DNA of 33,710 nucleotides. It comes from Bacillus carboniphilus (GTDB lineage Bacteria > Bacillota > Bacilli > Bacillales > JC228). The notes under the pieces were generated by a model that had not been told where the DNA came from, did no database searches, and saw only the letters and a program-made list of their open reading frames with translations. The position numbers were made by a program, and so were the translations under genes. Location of the stretch: positions 65,076 to 98,785 of the forward strand of contig NZ_BAAADJ010000003.1 of the NCBI RefSeq assembly GCF_039522365.1, in the 5' to 3' direction. This document shows positions 7,340-14,908 of the stretch, one piece after another; positions within the stretch are counted from its first letter, which is position 1, and each line of letters begins with the position of its first letter.

Positions 7340-7363
7340 TCGTTATCTCCTTTTTCTCCTTTT

Positions 7364-7400
7364 AAAAATGCTGATAGCTTAAATTGAAAGCTACCAGCAT
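7364..7400 (-). terminator. Terminator after the serine hydrolase gene
   Basis: A 13-bp stem with one mismatch, ATGCTG-A-TAGCTT (7368-7380) with AAGCTA-C-CAGCAT (7388-7400), followed on the minus strand by TTTTTAAA. It lies 14 bases past the stop at 7414. Confidence 0.75.
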
Positions 7401-7413
7401 ATGAACGACATTT

Positions 7414-8436
7414 CTAATCTACTAATAAACTTTCCAATTCAGCGGTTATAGGATAAGCACCCGTTTCTTTATTACTAGTAACCACTAGCTTAATCCCTGA
7501 CTTGGGATAATAACCTGAATGGAACGATACACCTGGATCATATCCCATCACATGGTACTTATATATTTCTTCCCCACTTTTTGTAATCCAGATGCCATAA
7601 CCGTAATACTCCTCATCTTCCTCTTGGACATGGGGCGTCAAAAGCGCTCGGGTGTTGTCCTCACTTAATAACTTAGCATCCATTAAGTGATCCCAAAGCT
7701 TGACCATGTCAGCTACTGTGATAAACGCCCCACCATCTGCTCCACCTTTAATAGGGATGGAATAAATATTTGTTTTCCAGTTCCCTGTTTCTTCATCATC
7801 GATATAGCCTAACGCAGTATTACCAGGTAACTGATCTAATGAAAAATAACCTGAATCGACCATCCCACATGGTTTAAATATGTTCTCTTCAATATATTGG
7901 GTGAAGTTCATACCAGATTGTTGCTCAACAACAAGGCCTAATATAATGAATGCTGCATTATTATAATGGAACTTATCCCCTGGTTTAAACATCATCTCTC
8001 GGTTTTGAAACAAAGATAAAAATGAATGTAAAGTCGTTAACGAGTACATGGGTGTTGCTTTCCAAAGATCAGCAAAATCATCCATCGTTGCTTCATCAAA
8101 ATAATCTGGAATACCAGACGTGTGTGTTAAAAGGTGATGAAGCGTTATGTCCTCATCAAAAAGTGGAAACGCTATATCTAAACAATCTTTTAATCTAGTA
8201 TTAAAATTTATCTTTCCTTCATCTACTAATTGTCCTATGGCTATGGCGGTAAAAAGCTTGCAGCCGGAAGCGATACCAAATCTTGTATTCAGGTTGTTAC
8301 TTACACTTTCCGAACGGTTCGAATAACCGAAAGCATACTGTAGTAAAATATCATCCTTATAAGCTAGCAAAGCACCAGAGAATCTGACCTCTTCTGCTTT
8401 GGATTTAATTTGTTGTAGTTTATTTGTGCTAATCAT
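7414..8436 (-). CDS. Beta-lactamase-fold serine hydrolase
   Basis: A 340-residue protein of the class C beta-lactamase/penicillin-binding-protein-like family. Motif 1 is Ser57-Gly-Cys-Lys60 (nucleophile and base), motif 2 is Tyr158-Asn-Asn, and the KTG position is probably the KGGADGG stretch near residue 230. LLTHTSGIPDYF (102-113) is characteristic. There is no signal peptide, so it is likely cytoplasmic and more probably an esterase or D-amino-acid-type peptidase than a resistance enzyme. TTAGGAG lies just before the ATG. It is monocistronic, with a terminator after it. The 279-base gap upstream holds no other gene. Confidence 0.85.
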   Translation of the reverse strand: MISTNKLQQIKSKAEEVRFSGALLAYKDDILLQYAFGYSNRSESVSNNLNTRFGIASGCKLFTAIAIGQLVDEGKINFNTRLKDCLDIAFPLFDEDITLHHLLTHTSGIPDYFDEATMDDFADLWKATPMYSLTTLHSFLSLFQNREMMFKPGDKFHYNNAAFIILGLVVEQQSGMNFTQYIEENIFKPCGMVDSGYFSLDQLPGNTALGYIDDEETGNWKTNIYSIPIKGGADGGAFITVADMVKLWDHLMDAKLLSEDNTRALLTPHVQEEDEEYYGYGIWITKSGEEIYKYHVMGYDPGVSFHSGYYPKSGIKLVVTSNKETGAYPITAELESLLVD

Positions 8437-8648
8437 TTTTTGTCTCCTAAAGATAAATTTCCGTATGACTAAAGGGCAACAATAATACTGGGGTTCATTG
8501 ATAACATAATGGTACCATATTTTACCTGTGTCTGTAGATTTATTTCGGTTTATCTTAATTTACAATAATAATGTTATGTTAATTACTTCTCCGCAAAAAG
8601 GCTTTCTATTGATCCTCTTCTTTTCTGTCCCATTCCCCATTCATAATC

Positions 8649-8677
8649 AAAAAGCCCAATCATTTTTCTGATTAGGC
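8649..8677 (-). terminator. Terminator after catE
   Basis: On the minus strand GCCTAATCA pairs with TGATTGGGC (one G-U), loop of 6, followed by TTTTT. The arms are 8654-8662 and 8669-8677. It lies about 40 bases past the catE stop. Confidence 0.75.
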
Positions 8678-8715
8678 CTCTTAACTTTTACATTATGAAG
8701 TTTTTTCTTGGAAAT

Positions 8716-9570
8716 TTACTTCACTACCAAATGAATGACATTACCTGATGGATCTTCTGTTTGGATATATCCATCCTTGTCATTAACAGGGGCATTAACC
8801 TCTTTTAACAGACTTATTGTTTTTGAAAGGTCGTCATCACTTGGTAAAACAAGCGTATACCACTTCAAACCAACGCTTGTTTCAACAGGTTTTTCTCCTC
8901 CTTGACTCACCCAGGTGTTTAAGCCGATGTGATGATGATAGGCCCCCGATGATATAAACAATGCTTGATTTCCGTATTTAGTTACCAGGTCTAAGCCAAG
9001 ACCTTTACAGTAAAATTCGTAGGTGTTTTCTAACTCGGAAACTTGAAGGTGAATGTGGCCCATCACGGTAGCAGGAGGTAAGCCTTGCCAAGGTGTACCA
9101 TCATCTTCATCTACTAACCCCTGTGCATCCAACGCAATCGTAGCCATTTCAACTTCTCCATTATGCCAGTTCCATGTCTCATCTGGTCTGTCCGCATAGA
9201 TCTCAATCCCGTTTCCATCAGGGTCAGCTAAATAGAGTGCTTCACTTACTAGGTGATCAGAAGCCCCTTGGAGAGGATATTGACTTTTTACTAAGTGGAT
9301 GAGGGCTTTGGCCAAATCTGCACGAGTCGGAAGTAACAGTGCAAAATGGAATAACCCTGTATTATGTTGGTTCCTAGGCGTAACTTCATTTGGTTGCTCA
9401 ATCGTTACTAGTGGTGTCTTTCCATCTGCAGTCAATGTTGCTCTCTGTTCAGATTCTTTCATGACCTTAAACCCAATGACTGATTCATAGAATGCAATGG
9501 AACGAGTTAAATCAGAAACATATAAATGTATATCACTTACGTATGATACCGGTTTTTGATGAAATTTCAT
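8716..9570 (-). CDS. catE: CatE-like catechol 2,3-dioxygenase (VOC family)
   Basis: A 284-residue protein with two VOC (glyoxalase/extradiol dioxygenase) domains, the length of Bacillus CatE (about 285), which opens the catechol ring and protects against catechol and quinones. Domain 1 (about 10-130) has SDIHLYVSDL with His15, LFHFALLLP with His75 and NGIEIYADRPD with Glu123, a His/His/Glu set. Domain 2 (about 170-284) has MGHIHLQVSELE (His174), YHHHIGLNTW (His212-214) and His280 where a glutamate might be expected. Domain order and the HHHIGLNTW motif support CatE over a generic glyoxalase. The catD (DoxX-like) partner of B. subtilis catDE is not next to it. A strong promoter and a CatR/YodB-type operator precede it. 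Confidence 0.8.
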   Translation of the reverse strand: MKFHQKPVSYVSDIHLYVSDLTRSIAFYESVIGFKVMKESEQRATLTADGKTPLVTIEQPNEVTPRNQHNTGLFHFALLLPTRADLAKALIHLVKSQYPLQGASDHLVSEALYLADPDGNGIEIYADRPDETWNWHNGEVEMATIALDAQGLVDEDDGTPWQGLPPATVMGHIHLQVSELENTYEFYCKGLGLDLVTKYGNQALFISSGAYHHHIGLNTWVSQGGEKPVETSVGLKWYTLVLPSDDDLSKTISLLKEVNAPVNDKDGYIQTEDPSGNVIHLVVK

Positions 9571-9600
9571 TTTGTTTAGTCACCCTATTCTAATTTTATA

Positions 9601-9617
9601 ACTTACTTTATGTAAGT
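9601..9617. promoter_or_regulatory. CatR/YodB-type operator of catE
   Basis: ACTTAC (9601-9606), TTTAT, GTAAGT (9612-9617) is a perfect 6-bp inverted repeat. It contains the TTAC-N5-GTAA motif described for the MarR/DUF24 repressors CatR and YodB in front of B. subtilis catDE. It lies just downstream of the -10 element, at the expected transcription start, the position of the second site in B. subtilis. Binding is inferred. Confidence 0.65.
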
Positions 9618-9618
9618 A

Positions 9619-9647
9619 ACTATATATTAGTAATTATTTTTAGTCAA
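9619..9647 (-). promoter_or_regulatory. Sigma-A promoter of catE
   Basis: On the minus strand: TTGACT (-35, 9642-9647), a 17-base spacer, and TATAGT (-10, 9619-9624). Both elements are near consensus and the spacing is optimal. The TTAC-N5-GTAA operator begins directly after it. Confidence 0.75.
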
Positions 9648-9695
9648 TCCATTATTACCTTGTAGAATAGGGTAACACTATTCGTTCATTTCTAT

Positions 9696-10448
9696 TTATA
9701 AACAAACCATTACTGTGTTTCCTTCTTTATCTTTAATCATAAAATAATGATCGAATTGAATGTCTCTTACGACCTCAATACCCTCATTTTTTACATATTG
9801 ATATGCTTCATGAATGTTTGAAGCTTTCAACATATAGGTTGGAAAGGACTCAAGGTCCTGATTGTTCCGATTGTCGTCTAATAATATTCCCTCATCAAAC
9901 CAATAGATAGGGCCACCATCTTGGCGATCTGGTTTGATCGGCTTTTCTAGTAATCTGCTGTAAAACTCGGTAGCACGCTTCAAGTTTTGAACGGGGATTA
10001 CTAACGTGTTTATATGATTTTTGATCGGGTGTGATTCTGATTTAGGACTTTTAGGATTAGGATGCTCCCAATTGGACTCACACATCATTAGGATATTTCC
10101 TTCCGTATCTTCAAAGTTGAAGTAAGCCAACCCTGGATGTGGGTTTTGTAGTTCAAGTGAAATTTTGCATCCCATTCCATTGATAAAAGAGAGAGCTTTT
10201 TGAATATCATTTGTATGGAGCATACAAATGGGATGACGTTGCCCCTTCAGATTACGATGGTCATCTAACAGTAAACCCAGTCCCTCATCCATGTCCACTC
10301 CATAAAAGGGAGTTTCATCATCCAAATCTTCTAACGGAAGATCTAGTAGTTTTGAATACCAAACAGCACTCTCTTTAATATGTTGCACATGGAGAATAGC
10401 CCCCCCAACTGTTTGAACAATGGTATCTTTCTTTACAGATGTGCTCAT
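9696..10448 (-). CDS. Two-domain VOC family protein
   Basis: A 250-residue protein made of two VOC repeats, residues about 12-120 (GGAILHVQHIKESAVWYSK ... FEDTEGNILMMCES) and 140-250 (HINTLVIPVQNLKRATEFYSR ... KDKEGNTVMVCL). The FEDTEGN and IKDKEGN strands are equivalent. Such proteins include glyoxalases, dioxygenases and metal-thiol resistance enzymes; activity is not predictable. The start at 10448 has AAGGAGG with 8-base spacing; an in-frame ATG 12 codons earlier has none. It begins about 60 bases after the sigma-fusion gene on the same strand and may be its co-transcribed partner. Confidence 0.8.
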   Translation of the reverse strand: MSTSVKKDTIVQTVGGAILHVQHIKESAVWYSKLLDLPLEDLDDETPFYGVDMDEGLGLLLDDHRNLKGQRHPICMLHTNDIQKALSFINGMGCKISLELQNPHPGLAYFNFEDTEGNILMMCESNWEHPNPKSPKSESHPIKNHINTLVIPVQNLKRATEFYSRLLEKPIKPDRQDGGPIYWFDEGILLDDNRNNQDLESFPTYMLKASNIHEAYQYVKNEGIEVVRDIQFDHYFMIKDKEGNTVMVCL

Positions 10449-10508
10449 AATAAATTCCTCCTTAAAATGTCTGATCACTAACAAGACGTTTGAGGTGTTA
10501 ATAATCTA

Positions 10509-12041
10509 TCATTCAACAACCGATTTTCTTAATAAATATTTTTCGAGATTTTCAATAGCCTTTTCTTCGTGCTCTTTTGCTTGTCTAAGTAAGGTTATGG
10601 TTCGCTTTTTTATGTCCATTTTGATTCCTGGAAGTCCGTACGGGAATGAAGGGTATAAGGCAAGAAAAATATCGTGTACTTTTTTGTAATGACTAAGAGC
10701 CATTTGTATCCAAGGTTGTTCGTTATGGATAGATGCTATTTTTCCTAAAAAATGGACAGCATGCTCCCTATCCTCCGTCATTAGAGCGATCTGATAAGCA
10801 TGACCAATTGAATTTGCATAACCACCTTCAATCGCCTCAATCCAAGTATCATAGGCGGCTAATCCTTGTGTAAATCCGTCAATCTTTGGTTCTTTACCTC
10901 TTGCATGATTCACAATATTTTCAATGCATGTTGTTATGCGTGGTTTTTGACATGAAGATACATGTAATGTTCCAACAAATAATTCGGGTACTGGTGTCCT
11001 TCCAATTTTTTCATATGGAACAGTCAGATTCGTATGTGTTGAATCAGCAAATGTAAGGACCTTTTTTTTATTATCAAATCCATAAATCAAGCCAAACTCA
11101 TAATTCGTTAGGTTCCAAACAATGGTTGGTTCGCCTAGTTCAATAGAATGCTGAATAAGATCTAAAGATTGAAGAAGCAGATCCGGAGTTGGAATGGCAT
11201 TTGGTTTTCCGATATAGGAATACTTTGTTTGAAAGGTATCCGCAATAATCTTTAAAACCCAGCCCCAGTCATACACATAGCTACTGCTTACATCAACTTC
11301 TTTTGATACCTGAATCCGGAACGCTTGTCCGGTGTATCCCATTACATCGCTTAAATGTAGGTTTAAATTCGTTCTACTTTTAATAAGTTCATAGATTATG
11401 TGTCCTAGTGAAACATAAGACGGATGAAATGCTAGATCATCCAATATAGCTTGTTGTAGTTCCCCGTTTTTCTTCCGTCGATCCAAAAAACGTTCTATTT
11501 CTCTTTTAAATCTTTCATCTCTCAGTTTCATTTTGGCTCGAGATAGGATATTGTACACATTCGCAGTCGTCATTTGAAAGGTTTTGGCAATTTCCTCTGG
11601 AGGAAGTTGATTATAAAAATGAGCCTCAAATATTTGTCTGTTTCTTTCTGGTAAATATTCCATTAGAGACAAAAGTGAATCTTGTATATCTCTTGCAGCA
11701 TATACAGCTTCAGGGTCCTGTGACTCGTCGATACTTTCAATGTATGTTTCATGGGTGTTGGGGTCAAGATGCTTTTTTCTTATGTAATCGATGGCTCTAT
11801 TTTTTACCATATTCCGAAGCCACGGTAAAAAACGATCAGCCTGTTGAAGGTTTTGTAAATGAAGATAGGAACGGAGCAGCACATCTTGAGCAACGTCTTC
11901 TGCAATATAAGGGTCCTTTGTAATCATCTTTGCCCAGTTAACCGCATTGGAACGGTGTTTCTCAATCAGGTGAGTAAAGGCTTCCTCATCGCCTTGTTTT
12001 GCTTGTTCAACTAAAATTTGATCTTCATGGTTAGTGTGCAT
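10509..12041 (-). CDS. ECF-type sigma factor fused to a BtrH/C39-peptidase-like domain
   Basis: A 510-residue fusion. Residues 1-180 are an ordinary sigma factor: region 2 with IAEDVAQDVLLRSYLHL and RFLPWLRNMVKNRAIDYIRKK, and region 4 with LPPEEIAKTFQMTTANVYNI plus LSRAKMKLR. Residues about 200-385 resemble the papain-like fold of BtrH and C39 peptidases: HPSYVSLGHIIYELI, LSDVMGYTGQAFRIQV, GEPTIVWNLTNYEFGLIYGF and LTFADSTH. No Cys sits at the usual nucleophile position near the first helix, so it may bind rather than process a ligand. Residues about 390-510 are helical (YDTWIEAIEGGYANSIGHAY). I recognise this kind of C-terminal domain from Bacillaceae and Paenibacillus proteins of unknown role. 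AGGAGG lies 6-7 bases before the ATG. No anti-sigma gene is adjacent, so the C-terminal part may be a built-in sensor. Confidence 0.8.
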   Translation of the reverse strand: MHTNHEDQILVEQAKQGDEEAFTHLIEKHRSNAVNWAKMITKDPYIAEDVAQDVLLRSYLHLQNLQQADRFLPWLRNMVKNRAIDYIRKKHLDPNTHETYIESIDESQDPEAVYAARDIQDSLLSLMEYLPERNRQIFEAHFYNQLPPEEIAKTFQMTTANVYNILSRAKMKLRDERFKREIERFLDRRKKNGELQQAILDDLAFHPSYVSLGHIIYELIKSRTNLNLHLSDVMGYTGQAFRIQVSKEVDVSSSYVYDWGWVLKIIADTFQTKYSYIGKPNAIPTPDLLLQSLDLIQHSIELGEPTIVWNLTNYEFGLIYGFDNKKKVLTFADSTHTNLTVPYEKIGRTPVPELFVGTLHVSSCQKPRITTCIENIVNHARGKEPKIDGFTQGLAAYDTWIEAIEGGYANSIGHAYQIALMTEDREHAVHFLGKIASIHNEQPWIQMALSHYKKVHDIFLALYPSFPYGLPGIKMDIKKRTITLLRQAKEHEEKAIENLEKYLLRKSVVE

Positions 12042-12124
12042 GCAACCCCTCCTAAACTTCCTAAATTCAATGTAACATACTTGGGTAAACTAACTCTATC
12101 TCAATGGAAAGGAGTTGTGTGAAA

Positions 12125-12226
12125 ATGAAAAAGAAGCTTAGACAAGCGGTGCAACATGCAAACGAGGAAAATCCGACTTCTAGAAAAGGTGGAAATCCTC
12201 AGGCATCCAAAAAGTCAAAACAATGA
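12125..12226 (+). CDS. 33-residue basic small protein
   Basis: MKKKLRQAVQHANEEN, then PTSRKGGNPQASKKSKQ: basic and hydrophilic, with no membrane segment. AAAGGAG lies 10 bases before the ATG; a GTG at 12119, 4 bases from the site, is an alternative start. A perfect 10-bp terminator begins 9 bases after the stop on the same strand, which strongly supports a real transcription unit. Size and composition recall small acid-soluble or otherwise disordered spore-associated proteins, but I match it to no named family. Confidence 0.6.
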   Translation: MKKKLRQAVQHANEENPTSRKGGNPQASKKSKQ

Positions 12227-12235
12227 TGAATGAAT

Positions 12236-12266
12236 GTGAGGTAAGTTAGGCTTACCTCACGTTTTA
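12236..12266 (+). terminator. Terminator after the 33-residue gene
   Basis: Perfect 10-bp stem GTGAGGTAAG (12236-12245) with CTTACCTCAC (12251-12260), loop TTAGG, followed by GTTTTAA on the plus strand. The minus-strand side lacks a T-run, so it serves mainly the plus-strand gene. Confidence 0.75.
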
Positions 12267-13079
12267 ATAAGGCATGAACCCCTCCGCACCGATATAAATA
12301 TTTTCTGGGGTAAACGTCTTTTTCATTTCATTGAGAACTCTTTGCTTGCTATCAGGAGAATACCACTTATTCAACTCATCCACATCATAAAGCTCTTTAA
12401 TTTGTAGCCTTTCCGTTCGCTTTCCTTGACTTCCATCCCCCGTAAAGTCATCAATACAAATTCGGTTTACTACTTCTTTAAGCTTATATGGAAATTCATT
12501 AGAAAATGGTAGAACAGGTGTTACAGCCACTTGACTAGGAAGACCAGCCTCCTTTAATTTACACAACGCATTAAAACGCGCTTGTATCGGAGGAGCAGCA
12601 GGAGAAAATCTCTTTCGGACTTCATCAAGATCTGTCTCCACCGTAACACTAATACGTAACCGATCTTTTAATTGTAGAAACAAATCGGTATCTCTTGTAA
12701 CAAGCGGGCTTCGAGTTTGAACAAACAGGAAATCCGGGGGACTTTCCACCATGGCTTCCAAAAGTCCTCGTGTAATTTGTTCTTTATAATCTAATGATTG
12801 ATAGGGATCCGTACTTGAAGACATAAATATGGTGGTTTTCTTGTTTCTCTTCTTGAGACTTTGGAGTTCTCTTATAAGTTTATCCTTTACATTTTCCTTT
12901 ACATCCACCCATGTCCCCCACTCTTGTTTACGAAATAATCCAACAGGACTTTGCCTAACATAACAATAAGAACAACCAAAGGCACAGCCTACATATGGAT
13001 TCAAGGAATGACTATACCCTGTTAAAAATCCTCCAGTGGGGGTCAAAATCTTTTGTGGCGATTTATATTGAATATCCAT
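12264..13079 (-). CDS. SPL-family radical SAM protein
   Basis: A 271-residue radical SAM enzyme with the cluster motif Cys32-AFG-Cys36-SY-Cys39. The surrounding NPYVGCAFGCSYCYVR and SSSTDPYQSLDY stretches place it with the spore-photoproduct-lyase-like group (COG1533). It is shorter than true spore photoproduct lyase SplB (about 340 residues), so repair of spore photoproduct is not implied. It probably binds a 4Fe-4S cluster and S-adenosylmethionine and acts on an unknown substrate. It diverges from the exporter gene at 13169 and converges on the 33-residue gene. Confidence 0.85.
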   Translation of the reverse strand: MDIQYKSPQKILTPTGGFLTGYSHSLNPYVGCAFGCSYCYVRQSPVGLFRKQEWGTWVDVKENVKDKLIRELQSLKKRNKKTTIFMSSSTDPYQSLDYKEQITRGLLEAMVESPPDFLFVQTRSPLVTRDTDLFLQLKDRLRISVTVETDLDEVRKRFSPAAPPIQARFNALCKLKEAGLPSQVAVTPVLPFSNEFPYKLKEVVNRICIDDFTGDGSQGKRTERLQIKELYDVDELNKWYSPDSKQRVLNEMKKTFTPENIYIGAEGFMPY

Positions 13080-13104
13080 GGTTTCACCCTTTACTTGTCA
13101 TACC

Positions 13105-13133
13105 TTATTTTTCCTAAAAAAATAGTCTATAAT
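13105..13133 (+). promoter_or_regulatory. Possible promoter of the 13169 gene
   Basis: A perfect -10 (TATAAT, 13128-13133) stands 17 bases after a poor -35 (TTATTT, 13105-13110), about 36 bases upstream of the TTG start. The -10 makes it credible; the -35 is weak. Confidence 0.4.
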
Positions 13134-13168
13134 AGAAATGCAAATTTGTAGAAAATGAGGTTTTTTCA

Positions 13169-14245
13169 TTGGGTGTGTTTAAGCGTTTTCGATTTGTAGG
13201 CGGTCGAATTATGAAAACGGGAGTTGCCGTTCTCATTACCGCTTTAATCTGTGATTTTTTAGACTGGCCAGCGATGTTTGCTGTTATAACGGCGATTGTA
13301 ACCATTGAACCGACAGCAGCGGATTCAATAAAAAAAGCATTTATCCGCTTTCCTGCATCTGCTTTAGGAGCGGGCTTTGCCGTGTTATTTAGCTATTTTC
13401 TTGGAGACACTCCCATCACCTATGCACTCGTTACACTGGCTACTATTATCACCTGTACCAAATTGCATCTTCATGCAGGAACCCTGGTAGCGGTCCTTAC
13501 TGGAGTGGCCATGATCTCTACCATTCATGATGAATTTGTATCTTCGTTCTTCATTAGGCTAGGAACAACCACAACGGGTCTTGTAGTATCGTCGCTTGTT
13601 AATTTACTACTATTACCACCCAACTATTCTGAAACAATCTCTAAGAAAGTGCACCAACTTTATATTAAGACTGGAACCCTACTCGAAAAAAGAGGAATTG
13701 AAGTAATCAAGCTTCACCCTTTACAACGAGAAACAAAGATGGTATTTCGAGAAATTCAGGCCGAGATTGAACAAGTCGAAAAACTTTGTCAGTATCAAAA
13801 AGAAGAATGGCGATTACACAGAACTATTCGGAAAGATTTACGCTATTTTCACTATGAGTACAAGAAGCTAACATTGCTCAGACAAATCCTTTATCATTTA
13901 GGAAACTTAATACATCTTCCAGCAAAAGATGAGACTATTCCTGAACATGAAGAAGTCAAAATTCTTACAGCTATTCAATCAATAAAAAATATCATCCATC
14001 ACCCTCAATTTGAAATAGATGATGGACACTATTCTATTATGGAAGGTTTATTGGAAGACCTTTGGGTAGAACATCCAGTCATTCATGAACAATCATTTAA
14101 ATCCATTAAGCATCACTTTTCCAACAGGAAAGTCTTAAAATACGAGCTACTATCTATACATGATTTATTGAACGAACTTGTTTCTATACAAGAACAAGAA
14201 CGACAGCACTTCTCTATGCTGCGGCGTAATTTAAAAAAAGGTTAG
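13169..14245 (+). CDS. Aromatic acid exporter family (ArAE/FUSC-like) membrane protein
   Basis: A 358-residue protein. The N-terminal half (about residues 10-150) has five or six membrane segments (MKTGVAVLITALICDFL, AMFAVITAIVTIEPTAADSI, FPASALGAGFAVLFSYFL, THATGLV-type turns and VSSLVNLLLLPP). The C-terminal half is a cytosolic, largely coiled-coil domain. This matches the Gram-positive ArAE_1 (DUF939) group, thought to export aromatic or other amphipathic acids. The start is TTG at 13169, with GAGG 8 bases upstream. A short hairpin (14262-14277) follows the stop. Being two or three genes away from catE may be chance. Confidence 0.8.
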   Translation: MGVFKRFRFVGGRIMKTGVAVLITALICDFLDWPAMFAVITAIVTIEPTAADSIKKAFIRFPASALGAGFAVLFSYFLGDTPITYALVTLATIITCTKLHLHAGTLVAVLTGVAMISTIHDEFVSSFFIRLGTTTTGLVVSSLVNLLLLPPNYSETISKKVHQLYIKTGTLLEKRGIEVIKLHPLQRETKMVFREIQAEIEQVEKLCQYQKEEWRLHRTIRKDLRYFHYEYKKLTLLRQILYHLGNLIHLPAKDETIPEHEEVKILTAIQSIKNIIHHPQFEIDDGHYSIMEGLLEDLWVEHPVIHEQSFKSIKHHFSNRKVLKYELLSIHDLLNELVSIQEQERQHFSMLRRNLKKG

Positions 14246-14261
14246 AATGAGGATTATATAG

Positions 14262-14290
14262 ACGGACACAGATCCGTTATTCTTATTTTC
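14262..14290 (+). terminator. Weak terminator-like hairpin after the exporter gene
   Basis: A 5-bp stem ACGGA (14262-14266) with TCCGT (14273-14277), followed by a T-rich tract (TATTCTTATTTTC). Short, so only moderately likely. Confidence 0.35.
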
Positions 14291-14347
14291 ATCCTACTTT
14301 CGAATATCCGAAAACTCATCATATAGATAAGACTATTTGGACGGCCC

Positions 14348-14713
14348 CTATTTAATTTGTGTAAACGCAATTTTATGGCCGTCAGGAGTTTTCAATTCAA
14401 ACTCCACATCTCCCCATGGCTGTGTTACAGGCTCGCTCAGCATTTGATTAGGATTAGAATGTTCATATGGCTCCAAATCTTGAGCTACAACATGGTTAAA
14501 TAAAGTATGTACATCTTTAACCGCAATATGGATAGCCGTATCCCCGGGATTTGCTTCATCAGCTGGATGAAGCATTATCTCGGTTTGCCCTAATTGAAAC
14601 CAATGCATCCCTTCAAACCCATGCGAATAGGCAAACCCAACTCTTTCAAACCATTCTTTTGCTATTTCAGTGTTTGTAGAAAACAATACAAGGTGATGAA
14701 TTTTCTCTAACAT
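14348..14713 (-). CDS. Single-domain VOC (glyoxalase-like) protein
   Basis: A 121-residue single VOC module: KIHHLVLFSTNTEIAKEWFERVGF, then TAIHIAVKDVHTLF, then WGDVEFELKTPDGHKIAFTQ. His6 or His7, His62 and Glu111 are plausible metal ligands. Likely a lyase, dioxygenase or resistance enzyme acting as a dimer; no specific substrate is indicated. A good ribosome site (GGAGG) precedes the ATG. It is monocistronic and divergent from uppP. Confidence 0.8.
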   Translation of the reverse strand: MLEKIHHLVLFSTNTEIAKEWFERVGFAYSHGFEGMHWFQLGQTEIMLHPADEANPGDTAIHIAVKDVHTLFNHVVAQDLEPYEHSNPNQMLSEPVTQPWGDVEFELKTPDGHKIAFTQIK

Positions 14714-14908
14714 TTGAAACCAACCTCCTAATCATTTTTCTATTATATCCATTCGGTTCAATCCGTTAAAAAACCTTCTTTGAATATTGCTGTTGCAACT
14801 TTCGAATTTCAAGTATACTAAATGAGTCATGAAATCTTGCTTGTAGGATTAGATGTATTTTATACGTTTAATAGATGTTTCTAACACTAGGTTAAGGGGA
14901 AAATACAA

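Noticed and set aside
8437-8648. Possible small gene or RNA in the gap upstream of the serine hydrolase
   Set aside because: AT-rich, no frame with a ribosome site and no stable hairpin apart from the catE terminator.
12076-12082. CATACTT as a forespore -10 for the 33-residue gene
   Set aside because: No matching -35 (HATR) at 17 or 18 bases upstream.
14793-14819. Sigma-A promoter for uppP (TTGCAA, TATACT)
   Set aside because: The spacer is only 15 bases; kept as a note in the uppP entry, not as a feature.
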